A DNA stretch of 64,000 nucleotides from Diploptera punctata (taxonomy: Eukaryota > Arthropoda > Insecta > Blattodea > Blaberidae). Each line of letters starts with the position of its first letter. Positions within the stretch are counted from its first letter, which is position 1. Below the pieces are notes generated by a model that saw only the letters and a list, made by a program, of their open reading frames with translations, searched no databases and had not been told where the DNA came from. Below are positions 45,384 through 55,700 of this stretch, in pieces. Made by a program: the position numbers and the translations under genes. The stretch spans positions 1 through 64,000 of the forward strand of contig JASPKZ010001294.1 of assembly GCA_030220185.1 (NCBI GenBank), written 5' to 3'.

Positions 45384-45816
45384 AAGCATAAAAGCGAGAT
45401 TCCTAAAACGGGCTCTTTCAGTTTCAAAATTCACAAGACATAGCTATGCCTACATAATAGCAAAGGAGTCTTACTTCATAGAAGACATCCGAAAACACTT
45501 CGATCTACCAGAAACGCAGGCATACAAAACAGCAATCGAGGAGAGACAGAGAAAAGCCAGAGAGATTCCGAACGAAATCACGGAAACGGAAGCGTTAAAC
45601 ACAGACGAATGGAAAGGACCAAATTTTCGACTTCGCCACTTATACACACGCTTCGCCGCTCACGGCTTCCATGGCAAAATATGTCATAAACAAAGTTACC
45701 ATGAACCTGAGGAGTCCTGCATCTGTAAACTCTGTAGCAAACCGTGCCCAAAGTATCACTTAGTGAAGTGCGAAAACAGAACCAAAACAATTCACGAATT
45801 AATAGCAAAATTGTAA
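45373..45816 (+). pseudogene. Retrotransposon C-terminal domain with Cys block
   Basis: 147 codons in one frame from K-L-E-S-I-K-A-R-F-L-K-R-A to I-A-K-L, including E-E-S-C-I-C-K-L-C-S-K-P-C and H-L-V-K-C, a putative zinc-binding end of the LINE protein. One shift separates it from the RT. Confidence 0.8.
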
Positions 45817-45873
45817 ACCATGTATATCATATTAGTGTACACATTGTGTTTAATAAATATATTCTATCCCGAG

Positions 45874-46231
45874 AACTTTGTTCACTTTAAGAATTTCCCT
45901 TATCATTGAGGATTTTCTGCAACCAATCTTAATAATTAACATCAGTTTTAAAACATACATGGATTACTACGGACTTCTAGGCTATAGTTTGTAAAGGGTC
46001 GAATCTTTGAACTCATTAGACCGTAAAAGGCGTTCTCTGCTGAGAAAGTTTTATCCTAATACGATTTTGCTTACTCAGAAATCTATTCATGCGATAATAA
46101 TAATTGTTGAAATTCGTAAGCTACCTGACGAGGTAAGTTAAATCATAGCTTAAGATAGAAACTTATCGTGAGGATCCCGAAGGGAACCGATGGTAACCGA
46201 TGTAGTTTGAAACCTTGCCGCTTTATCCAAG
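45874..46231. other. Unassigned flank of LINE insertion
   Basis: No element ends or coding signals recognised; includes a short duplicated ggaaccgatggtaaccgatg just before the 58-codon ORF. Confidence 0.4.
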
Positions 46232-46408
46232 ATGTCGGACCTTGAAGACTTCGATCATGTTTTCGGTATACGCGGAGAAGAGAATTTGATAGAGTCTACC
46301 AAAGAATTCAACTGGAAGAACAGGAGAATCGGCGTAATATTGCGCGACGCAGACGTCGTTGTATACGGTATTATTGCGGGACGCAAGCGTAAATGCGTTC
46401 CTCTATAG
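46232..46408 (+). CDS. Small unexplained ORF (58 aa)
   Basis: ATG in good context (ccaagATGtcg) opens 58 codons to TAG, beginning M-S-D-L-E-D-F-D-H-V-F-G and containing an acidic N-terminus then a basic end (R-K-R-K-C-V-P-L). Base composition is more GC-balanced than the neighbourhood. A GTGAGT donor-like site follows at about 46550. I do not recognise it. It could be a short first exon, part of an old transposase, or chance. It sits between a dead LINE and another LINE fragment. Confidence 0.25.
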   Translation: MSDLEDFDHVFGIRGEENLIESTKEFNWKNRRIGVILRDADVVVYGIIAGRKRKCVPL

Positions 46409-46619
46409 CAGACGAAAATAACGGAAGTGGTTTTATCGCTGAGAATTCTGGGTAATTTCTTGCCAATATTACGAAAACGACGACTTTTATGAATGACCAG
46501 TTTGTGGGTAGCTAATTCGATATTTGCACTTGCTCACGGTGAGTCAGCTCACCAGTGATTGGAAGTAATTTGAGTAGAGACTAATGTATTTGCATGCAGC
46601 CCGTAATACACATTCACAC

Positions 46620-47090
46620 AGTTCTCTTAATTAAAGTTCTCCATCGTTCTCTGTCCTCTGAGCCTTAATCCATTACATCAAATTTCCTCATTGAATTCTG
46701 AATGTTATTCTTCCAGATTGTTCTTGGTCATCTTTTCTGCTCCTTCTTTCAATTTTCCATGTATAGACGGTCTTTGGTAGTCTTCCATCCTGCATTCTTC
46801 TTACATGTCCATACCATATAGCCTTCTGTGTTCAATCTCATCCATTATACTTCTTTCTGCATTCATCCATTTTCTAATTTCTGTATTTCTATTCTTCTGT
46901 TTCCAGTTCCAGTGACTCGTCCATTTCTCTATCCATTATTTTTTGTTAATAATGTTTTTATACTTGGATCAGTTAAAAGTTCTATATTCAAGTTTTTTTC
47001 TTTATACATTATTACTGCTGTTGAGATTTTTTTCTTTACTTGATTTGTCATATTTTTTTCCATGGTCAAAAGCATTTCATTTTCAATAAG
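46620..47090 (-). mobile_element. LINE C-terminal fragment
   Basis: Minus strand: R-R-M-Q-D-G-R-L-P-K-T-V-Y near 46790 and E-R-R-S-R-K; upstream W-K-Q-K-N-R-N-T-E-I-R-K-W-M-N. Typical RRM..RLPK C-terminal block with stops. Confidence 0.6.
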
Positions 47091-47139
47091 TAATAATCCG
47101 TTCCACAATGTGCACCTCTGTGAACTTCACCAACATACA

Positions 47140-47632
47140 AAAAAATAACAGTTTAAAAAAACTAAAACAACACGCTTAATTAGAAAACCGAACTAAAAAA
47201 TGAAAAACAATTTTAATTTCTAACGCGCTTGGGATACAATTAAAGTGGTCAACAAAAAAATCATCTCCAACACATTTAGAATATAACTAGAGTTATCTAC
47301 AAAAACAAAATAATTTTACCATCAAAAGCGTGGGGTGTTCTATATCAATTAATATATTTGATAATAAACAGATATCGGTAAAAGTAAAGTCTCTAAGAAG
47401 AAAACGTAAAAACCATAAAAAGCACTCCAAGCTTTTGATGGCAAAATTATTTGTTTTGTAGATAAATCTAGTTTTATTCTAGATGTGTTGGAGATTTTTT
47501 GTTGACCACTTTAATTTTATTCCAAGCGTGTTGGAAATTAAAATTATTTTTCATTTTTTAGTTCGGTTTTCTAACAAAGCGTGTTGTTTTATTTTATTTT
47601 TTATTTTTTAGTTTAATTGATTGTCATATACC
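47140..47632. repeat. Long hairpin element H, copy 1
   Basis: Arms of ~220 bp are reverse complements (gaaaaccgaactaaaaaatg ... ttttttagttcggttttcta; accatcaaaagcgtgggg ... ccaagcttttgatggcaaa). Loop ~45 bp around gataataaacagatatcggt. Non-coding. First part of compound unit 1. Confidence 0.85.
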
Positions 47633-47933
47633 AGAATCCATGAAAATTTAATTGCTTACGATATTTTTATTGTCTACGCATGAATATAATTATATATATT
47701 TTAAAATTATTATTATCTAATATTATTATAATATTTTTCAATATTTTAATATAGATAAATAATTACAGTTAATCGTATCCTTCTCATATTTTTTGGATAA
47801 ATTACAATGTGGTAAGTTTACAAAACTGTCATTAATATTTTACAGAATAAGATAAAAATGTAAATACTCGTATCTTTAAATTCGATACTATTGTAGTATG
47901 AGCTAAAAGTAATACTCTTCTAAAAAAAAAAGT

Positions 47934-48024
47934 CCTCCGGGCCGGATTTGAACCAGCGACCTATGGATTACTGAAATATATATATCACTACAGTTTCACC
48001 GCTCTATCAACTTAGCTACCAGAG
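47934..48024 (-). pseudogene. tRNA-Tyr(GTA)-like sequence with intron
   Basis: Minus strand: GGTAGCTAAGTTGATAGAGC (D arm), ACTGTAG (anticodon GTA), a ~19-nt AT-rich intron in the usual place, ATCCATAGGTCGCTGGTTCA and CCGGC (T arm). Acceptor CTCTGG/CCGGAG pairs. Anticodon stem has a mismatch. It lies antisense inside a repeated compound element, so it is treated as SINE-borne rather than a tRNA gene. Confidence 0.75.
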
Positions 48025-48090
48025 TATATAATATTAATTTCTTACGATGGACTAAAAAGTCGATAAGTCCGCAACCTATTATTTCTTTAT

Positions 48091-48280
48091 TTTCTTGATG
48101 TCTTGATGATCATGGCCAGGATCTTAGAAACAAAATTATGAAATTATTGTATTGTCATTTGTCCTTTACAAGTATACAAAGTTTCAAGTAGATCCAATGT
48201 TTTTAAGTGGGTGAAAATCGTGTAGAAAGATTCCGTTACATAGATATACAGATACAGGTCAAGCTAATATAAAGCGTGTA
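48091..48280 (+). repeat. 3' tail module T, copy 1
   Basis: cctttacaagtatacaaagt, agtgggtgaaaatcgtg, and the end caggtcaagctaatataaag cgtg. Looks like the 3' end of an RTE-type LINE or its SINE partner. Five more copies at 48762, 61967, 62132 and 62298. Confidence 0.75.
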
Positions 48281-48289
48281 AAAATAAAT

Positions 48290-48760
48290 AATAGTTTAAA
48301 AATGCTAAAAAAACACGCTTTATTAGAAAACCGAACTAAAAAAATGAGAATTAATTTTAATTTCCAACACGCTTGGGATAAAATTAAAGTGGTCAACAAA
48401 AAATTATCTCCAACACATATAGAATAAAACTAGAGTTATCAGCAAAAAGAGAACAATTTTGCCATCAAAAGTGTGGGGTGCTCTTTATGATTTTTACATT
48501 TTCTTCTTAGAGACTTTACTTTTACCAATATCTGTTTATTATCAAATATATTAATTGATATAGAGCACCCCACGCTTTTGATGGTAAAATTATTTTCTTT
48601 TTGTTGATAACTCTAGTTTTTTTCTATATGTGTTGGAGATGATTTTTTGTTGACGACTTTAATTTTATCCCAAGTGTGTTGGAAATTAAAATTATTTTTC
48701 AGTTTTTTAGTTCGGTTTTCTAATAAAGCGTGTTTGTTTTAGTTTTTTAAAACTATTTAT
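48290..48760. repeat. Long hairpin element H, copy 2
   Basis: Same palindrome as 47140-47632, with AACACGCTTTATTAG and its complement CTAATAAAGCGTGTT at the ends. Begins directly after tail module 1. Confidence 0.85.
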
Positions 48761-48761
48761 T

Positions 48762-48945
48762 ATTGATTTTCTGAGATGATTCTGGCTAGGATTTTAGAAA
48801 ACAATTATGAAATTATTTTATTGTCACTGGTCCATTACAAGTGTACAGAGTGTCAAGTCGATCCAATGATTTTAAGTGGGTGAAAATCGCGTTGAAAGAT
48901 TCCATTACATAGATACAGGTCAAGCTAATATAAAGCATGTAATTA
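48762..48945 (+). repeat. 3' tail module T, copy 2
   Basis: tgagatgattctggctagga to caagctaatataaagcatgt. Follows hairpin 2 without a tRNA-like module, so module content varies. Confidence 0.75.
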
Positions 48946-48949
48946 GAAG

Positions 48950-49440
48950 CATTTCCTTAGGCACTGAACTTCAAAAAATTAAAAATTAATTTAAAATTAT
49001 CCTAAAATATGTTATTTAAAATTACATTTCACAACATTAATAAATTAGAATAAAAATTGTTTCAAGAACAATATTATCGGACTAAATTTATAATAGACTT
49101 GAGTGATATCTGTAGTTTTTACTGTGAGCTAATAGTTTTTATTATTTAAAAAGCTTTATTAATATTTATTTATTTAAAACAGGTCCACAATGTTTCACAA
49201 TATATTCCTGCGCCCAATTAATCTACTGTCGTTTTGTTTCACACCCCTGTCATTCCAATCCCCATCGTCCAGTCCTTTTTTACTCATGCTGTCCAAAACA
49301 TCAGTCAACGTCGTATTATTGTAGCCGTCCTTTTCTTCTTCTACAAATTGGCGCCCAAACTAGTATTCTTTTTTGGGAAACTGTCTTCTGTCATTATTTT
49401 TACATGAACTTGCTATTTAATTGTTTGCTTTATTTCAATG
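48950..49440. other. Nothing recognised
   Basis: AT-rich stretch; no supported feature. Confidence 0.45.
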
Positions 49441-49790
49441 AAATCCACAATTGAAGTTTGAACATTCATATTTTGTTCAATTACACTGTTTTATTTTGTT
49501 TTCTCTCTTCCAGCTGAAACGCCTCCAAAAATCCATTTATGCAGATTATAATAAATTTACTTATTGTTCTAGATTTTATTTCCCATGTTTCTGCACACAG
49601 TACGTCATTGTACTCTTCATTATAGTATTAAACATGTTTGTTTTTATATTAGAACTTATATCCTTAATACAACAGGTGACAATTTTAATTATTTGGGACG
49701 CAATGTATCATAATACCAGAAGGAAGATATTAATATTAAGTTTAATTAATTTTACAGAATGTGTGGCACTATAAAACGGATACTGATAAA
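49440..49790 (-). repeat. Dispersed repeat related to 18.8-19.2 kb
   Basis: gcagattataataaatttac, tttcccatgtttctgcaca and agaacttatatcctta parallel the right arm of the large inverted repeat (18829-18950). A 107-codon ORF here (49451-49774) is hydrophobic by composition only and has no family match I can see. Confidence 0.5.
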
Positions 49791-49829
49791 TAATTATTGA
49801 GGAGTACATAATTAAAATTTTTACAAAAT

Positions 49830-50160
49830 AATGACGGGCCTATCTTAACATATACAAGTGAGAACTGGACCGTTAAACCGCTCAGACAGAAAAAAATAGA
49901 GACTGCAGAAGTGAAGTTCTAAACGAAATAAAGATACGAGTAATAGACAACACTTAAATATTTTTTTTATTAAACAAATAGAATTGGACAGTATGGAGAA
50001 TCGACTGATAGAACATGTTAAAAGAATGCGTACAGATAGAATTTCTCAGCTGTTATTAAAGTATAAATCAATAGGACAAGAAGTGTTGGACGCCCATTTA
50101 CTAGATGGGAAGATTCATTAAATTCCACTTAATGTGAAAATAGGTCAAAAGGCCTAATTC
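49830..50160 (+). mobile_element. LINE C-terminal fragment
   Basis: W-T-V-K-P-L-R-Q-K-K-I-E-T-A-E near 49870, D-S-M-E-N-R-L-I-E-H-V-K-R-M-R-T-D-R-I near 49990. Ends gtcaaaaggcctaattccat. Broken. Confidence 0.6.
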
Positions 50161-50189
50161 CATGATGGAAAACTAGTAAGTAACTTATA

Positions 50190-50587
50190 TTCTTACCCCA
50201 TAAAATACCATTTAATTTTGATATTACAGACTTGTCGTATTCGTTCTCTCCTTAATGTCGGCATCATGATTTGTATCTGCACTATTTTTTGTCCCCAAAC
50301 ATACATATTCGTCACAGGGCTTTTATTTTTTCCATATCCATCTTCTAAAATCAGATCTTTTGATTTATCTCCTATTACCAAATACTTGGTTTTGTCCTAA
50401 TTTATCTTTATTCCCTCATGTTTCACTTTCCTCTTTAAGTTTTTCTTGTCATGTACTCTAAATCGTGGTAATCTTCTGCCTTCAGTAACTGATCATCAGC
50501 AAATAGCAACTAATAAATCTTATCTTCTATACATTTATTCCCATTCGTTTTTCCTCTATGTTAAGAACATTTTGAATGAGATAAACA
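50190..50587 (-). mobile_element. LINE fragment, end of RT
   Basis: Minus strand: N-x-D-K-T-K-Y-L-V-I-G-D-K-S-K-D-L, then S-P-V-T-N-M-Y-V-W-G. The KTKYL block follows the RT active site in many LINEs. Faces the previous fragment tail to tail. Confidence 0.55.
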
Positions 50588-50599
50588 ACACCCTTGCCT

Positions 50600-50979
50600 G
50601 TCCACCGCTGTGGTCTCGGGGTAGCGTGCTGCCTTGTCACGCAGCGGGCCCGGGTTCGATCCCGGTCGGGACAGTTTTTCTGGGTGAGGTTTTTATCGGG
50701 GTTTTTCCTCACCTGTAAGACAAATGTCAAGAAAACGTTACGGCCCAAACGGTCCCCCGAAATCATGTGGCCATCGCAAACATCATCATTCATATTCATC
50801 TTAGGTTAAACTTAGGATTAGGGACTCTCCTGGCACAACATTATCATCACCCATTATTTCATCGGGGCAACGTAACACCGCCTTCCAGGCGCCCCAACCT
50901 CAGAAGTGGGTTAAAAATACGCCATGCCAGGAGAGAAACCAGGAACGTCGAAAGACAAACCTGGGGCATTAAAAAAAAA
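50600..50979 (+). mobile_element. SINE family 1 variant B copy
   Basis: Complete variant B with A tail. Exact 12-bp target duplication ACACCCTTGCCT at 50588-50599 and 50980-50991. Confidence 0.88.
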
Positions 50980-51023
50980 ACACCCTTGCCTAAACGTTTA
51001 GTAACTGCAAAACCTGATGTAAT

Positions 51024-51024
51024 C

Positions 51025-51087
<63 letters not shown>

Positions 51088-51126
51088 TATTATTATTACT
51101 ATTATTATTATTATTATTATTATTAT
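51024..51126. repeat. (ATT)n microsatellite
   Basis: About 100 bp, interrupted twice. The 360 bp after it (51127-51490) show nothing I recognise. Confidence 0.9.
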
Positions 51127-51489
51127 GTTCTTAAATGTTTAAAGTGTATTATTAACTTATAGTGATGCCTTCTTTCTAAAGCCAGGATATCGGTCTGTAA
51201 TGTAGGTTATAATACTTCTCGGATCAGTGGATTTGGATTAAACTGTTAACTGTGCTAAAAAAAATGTTGTCTAGATTTATGTAGTTGGGTATGTATGATA
51301 AATGTAAAACTGACTAAAAGAAGTTTGTAATTCTGTTACCTCTTCTTATGGTTAGTCTCGATGCTTTTTTTAATATTCCTCAGAGACCCAAGGTGGCAAA
51401 TGTACATTTTGTTCGGCTGCTTATAGGAGAATAAATATAAATGAGATAGATATTTAGTGCTTAAAAGAAGGGGTCCTAGAAACAGTGGA

Positions 51490-52170
51490 ATTGTTTCATG
51501 ATTGTAACACAATCTTAATAAAACAGAAATTGTGTTGTTTATTCACTATTTCCTACAAAATCTGGACTCCGATATCCTGCTATTATCATCTTGTGTGATG
51601 CATTTCCGGTGTATGATTTCATCCATAAAATACTGTCTGAAAGAATAATTACTATTGAATTGTGTTTGTTTACGGTTTCCTGTATAAATCTGAACCTCAT
51701 TCTTCTGTTAATACAATTTTGTTTTATGCACTTCCAGTTTGTGATTGCATCCATAAAACACAATGTGAAATAACAGTTAGTAGGAATTATGCCATTTAGT
51801 CACTGTTTACTGTAAAACTCTGGATCCCATTATTTTATTAATACGTATAATCTTGTTTAATGTGATTCCATCCGTATAACACAATCTTAAGAAAGCAGTT
51901 TCTAGGAATTGTGTTATTTACTCACTACTTCTTGTATAAATCTGGACACCGTTCTCCTGTTAATACCTTATTTGATGTGTTTACAGTTCGTGATTTCATC
52001 CATAAATCACAATCTGAAATAAGAGTTCCTAGGAATTATGACGTTTCTCTGGTTTAATGCATATAATCTTGTTTAAAGCATTTCCAGTTCATGATTTCAA
52101 TCCATATAACACAATACTGAAATAACAGTTGCTAGGAATTGTGCTGTTTAAAAATAGGTAATTTTATAAA
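51490..52170 (-). repeat. Minisatellite array, ~127-bp unit, 5 units
   Basis: Units start near 51534, 51663, 51790, 51912 and 52040 with a shared (t)ttactcact..ttcctgtataaatctgga core and aacagttgctaggaattgtg. The core is the reverse complement of the 85-bp minisatellite that follows. Diverged units, so old. Confidence 0.75.
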
Positions 52171-52719
52171 AGTTGTTTCTTAAAACTAAATCATTCTTTT
52201 GCGTATAATTGTTTACTGATGTTGATATAATTTGCGCTTCTTGAAACACAATATTCACTACTAACCGTTTCTAAGTTTTGTCCCATTTATTATTTGTAAT
52301 AATTATTCTATGAAATATAACAATATAAGTTGAAGTTTCCTAGACAACTAGAATTCGAGTGAATTAAGAGTAAAATTGACATACATTTATTTACTCCTAA
52401 GTAAATAAATACAAGCCAAAAATATCACAAAATCATTTTTATAAGATTACGTAACAAACAACACAATTCCTAGCAACTGTTATTTTAGATTATATTTTAG
52501 TAGATATTACGTACATTCAAGAAGATGAAATTAAAAAAAAATGAGGTCAAATGTATATAGCAATCTGTGAGTAGGTCAAAACGACTCCAGTTTCTCTCAA
52601 TACTCTGACATCAGGGCGGGATTAGAAAATGCAGTTCAGACGTTTGCAAGAAATACGAAATAACAACTTCAGGTTTCGGAGTAGTGTTGGATCTGATTCA
52701 ACGCTGATACCAGAAGAAT
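52171..52719. other. Spacer between opposed arrays
   Basis: Contains acacaattcctagcaactgt at ~52463, the inverse of the left-array unit, then a degenerate start of the right array. No coding signal. Confidence 0.5.
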
Positions 52720-55700
52720 GGGGTTCCGATTTATACAAGTGACTCTCATTTCAAAAAATAAAACTCTAGTTCGTGTGAAAACTAAGCGAGCAGGGCCATA
52801 TAAGACAAAAAGAGTCCAGATTTATACAGAGAGCTGTGAATATATAAACTGTAAGTCTAATGAAGTCTCTTACGGCAGGTTGAGACTAGAAAAATGGCCC
52901 AAAGTATACATGAAGCTGTGACTAAACGAACTCTTAACTCCAATGAAGTCTCTGACTGCAGGTAGGGACTAAAATATGAGGTCTAATTTTATACAGGAAA
53001 CTGTGAATAACCACACTCTAATTCCAGTGAAGTCTCTGACGGCAGGTTAGGATTAGAAAAATGGGGTCCAGATTTGTACAGGAAGCTGTGAGTAAGAACA
53101 CTCTAATTCCAGTGAAGTCTCTAGCGGAAGGTTGGGGCTGGAAGAATGAGGTCCAGATTTATACAGGAAGCTGTAAAAAAAACACACTCAAAATCCAGTG
53201 AAGCCTCCGATAGCAGGTTGGAACTAGAAGAATAGGGTCCAGATTAATACAGGAAGCTGTAAATAAATTTTGAGGAAGTGGCTGAATTCAAATACCTAGG
53301 AACAATAATCACAAATAGGAATGAGACGCACAAAGAAATTAAACATAGGCTCAATTCTGGAAATGCATGCTATTATGCATTGCAGAGACTTTTGATGTCC
53401 CAACTCCTTTCAAAAACGTTAAGCTAAAATATATAAAACTATTATTCTACCAGTTATATTATATGGTGGCGAAACATGGACTCTTACTTTAAGGGAGGAA
53501 AGGAGATTACGAGTATTTGAGAATAAAGTTCTTAAGAAAATTTTGGACCAAAGAGAGATGAACAGACAGGTGAATGGAGAAGACTACATAACAATGAACT
53601 ACATGGTCTTTATAGGAAGCCAGATATAATAAGAACAGTAAGTCTCGTAGACTGCGATGGCAGGACATGTTGCACGTATGGGGAATGGAAGACGTGCATG
53701 GAAGCTTCTTGTAGGAAAGCCAGAGGGAAAACGCCCAGATGGTAGACCAAGAATGAGTGGGAGAACAACATAACTTTGATTTGAGGGAAGTAGATTATAC
53801 AGGGAATGATTGGAAAGCATTAGCTCAGGATAGGGATGTATGGAGAGCTTATGTCCGCGCGGCCATGAACCTACGGGTTCGATAGTGCCAGTGAGTAAGT
53901 AAGTAAGTAAGCTGTAAATAAACACACTCTAACTCCAGTGAAGCCTCTGATAGCAGGTTGGAAATAGAAGAATAGGGTCCAGATTAATACAGGAAGGTGT
54001 GAGTAAATACACTCTAACTCCAGTGAAGCCTCTGACAGCAGGTTGGAACTAGAAGAACGGGGTCCAGATTAATACAGGAAGGTTTGAGTAAACACACTCT
54101 AATTCCAGTGCAGTCTCTGGCGGAAGCTTGAGGTTGGAAGAATGGGATCCGGATTTATATAGGAAGTTGAGCGTAAACACACTCTAAATCCAGTGAAGTC
54201 TTTGACAGCAAGTTGGGACTAGAAGAATGGGGTCCAGATTTATACAGGACGCTGTGAGTAAACACACTCTAAACTCCAGTGAATTTTCTGACGGCTGGTT
54301 GGGACTATAGGAATGGGGTCCAATTTTATACAGGAAGCTGTGAGTAAACACACTCCAGTGAAGTCCTCTGACGGCAGGTTGGGACAGAAGGATGGGGTCC
54401 AGTTTATACAGGGAAGCTGTGCAGTAAACCACTCAACTCCAGTGAAGTCTCTGACAGCAGGTTGGAACTAGAAGGATGGGTTCGAGATTGATACAGGAAG
54501 GTTTGCATAAACACACTCTAACTCCAGTGAAGTCTCTGACAGCAGGTTGGAACTAGATAATGGGTCCAGATTAATACAGGAAGGTGTGAGTAAACACACT
54601 CTAACTCCAGTGAAGTCTCTGAGCAGATGGAACTAGAAGAATGGGTCCAGATTAATACAGGAAGGTGTGATAACACACTCTAACTCCAGTGAGTCTCGAC
54701 AGCAGTTGGAACAAGAATGTTGGGTCCAGATTAATACATGAAGGTGTGAGTAAACACACTCTAACTCCAGTGAAGTCTCCGACAGCAGATCGGAACTAGA
54801 AGTGTTGGGTCCAGATTAATACAGGAAGGTGTGAGTAAACACACTCTAACTCCAGTGAAGTCTCCGACAGCAGGTTGGAACTAGAAGTGTTGGGTCCAGA
54901 TTAATACAGGAAGGTGTCAGCAAACACACTCTAACTCCAGTGAAGTCTCCGACAGCAGGTTGGAACTAGAAGTGTGGGGTCCAGATTAATACAGGAAGGT
55001 GTGAGTAAACACACTCTAACTCCAGTGAAGTCCTCTGACAGCAGGTTCTGACTAGAAGAATGGGGAACCAGTTTTATACAGGAAGGCTGTGCATGAACAC
55101 ACTCTAACTCCAGTGAATGTCCTCTGACAGCATGTTGTTGACTAGAAAAATGGGACCAGTAATCACGGAAGGTGTGCAGTAAACACACCCTAACTCCAGT
55201 GAAGTCTCCGACAGCAGGTTGGAATTAGAAGTGTTGGTTCCAGATTAATACAGGAAGGTGTGAGTAAACACACTTACTCCAGTGAAGTCTCCGACAGCAG
55301 GTTGGAATTAGAAGTGTTGGGTCCAGATTAATACAGGAAGGTGTCAGTAAACACACTAACTCCAGTGAAGTCTCCGACAGCAGGTTGGAACTAGAAGTGT
55401 GGGGTCCAGATTAATACAGGGAGGTGTGAGTAAACACACTCTAACTCCAGTGAAGCCTCTGACAGCAGGTTCTGACTAGAAGAATGGGGACCAGTTTTAT
55501 ACAGGAAGCTGTGCATGAACACACTCTAACTCCAGTGATGTCTCTGACAGCAGGTTGGGACTAGAAAAATGGGTCCAGATTAATACAGGAAGGTGTCAGT
55601 AAACACACTCTAACTCCAGTGAAGTCTCCGACAGCAGGTTGGAACTAGAAGTGTTGGTTCCAGATTAATACAGTGAAGGTGTGAGTAAACACACTCTAAC

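Larger units (their letters stand above)
43396..45858 (+). mobile_element. 5'-truncated APE-type non-LTR retrotransposon
   Basis: Longest retroelement here, 2463 bp, exactly bounded by 15-bp target duplications ATATTCTATCCCGAG (43381-43395, 45859-45873). It starts inside the AP-endonuclease (V-G-D-L-N-C-R-I-D near 43461; N-G-R-S-T-I-D-L-V-F near 43583), runs through the RT, and ends with C-I-C-K-L-C-S-K-P-C, a cysteine block, at 45720-45750. No tail beyond (AATAAAT). Clade unclear; I-group or Ingi/Vingi-like is a guess. Confidence 0.9.

Noticed and set aside
47934..48024. A functional tRNA-Tyr gene
   Set aside because: Anticodon stem mismatch, and the same sequence with the same flanks recurs at 61833, showing it belongs to a mobile unit.
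49451..49774. 107-codon plus ORF as a membrane protein
   Set aside because: Related non-coding copy in the 18.8-19.2 kb arm lacks the frame; hydrophobicity follows from T-rich sequence.
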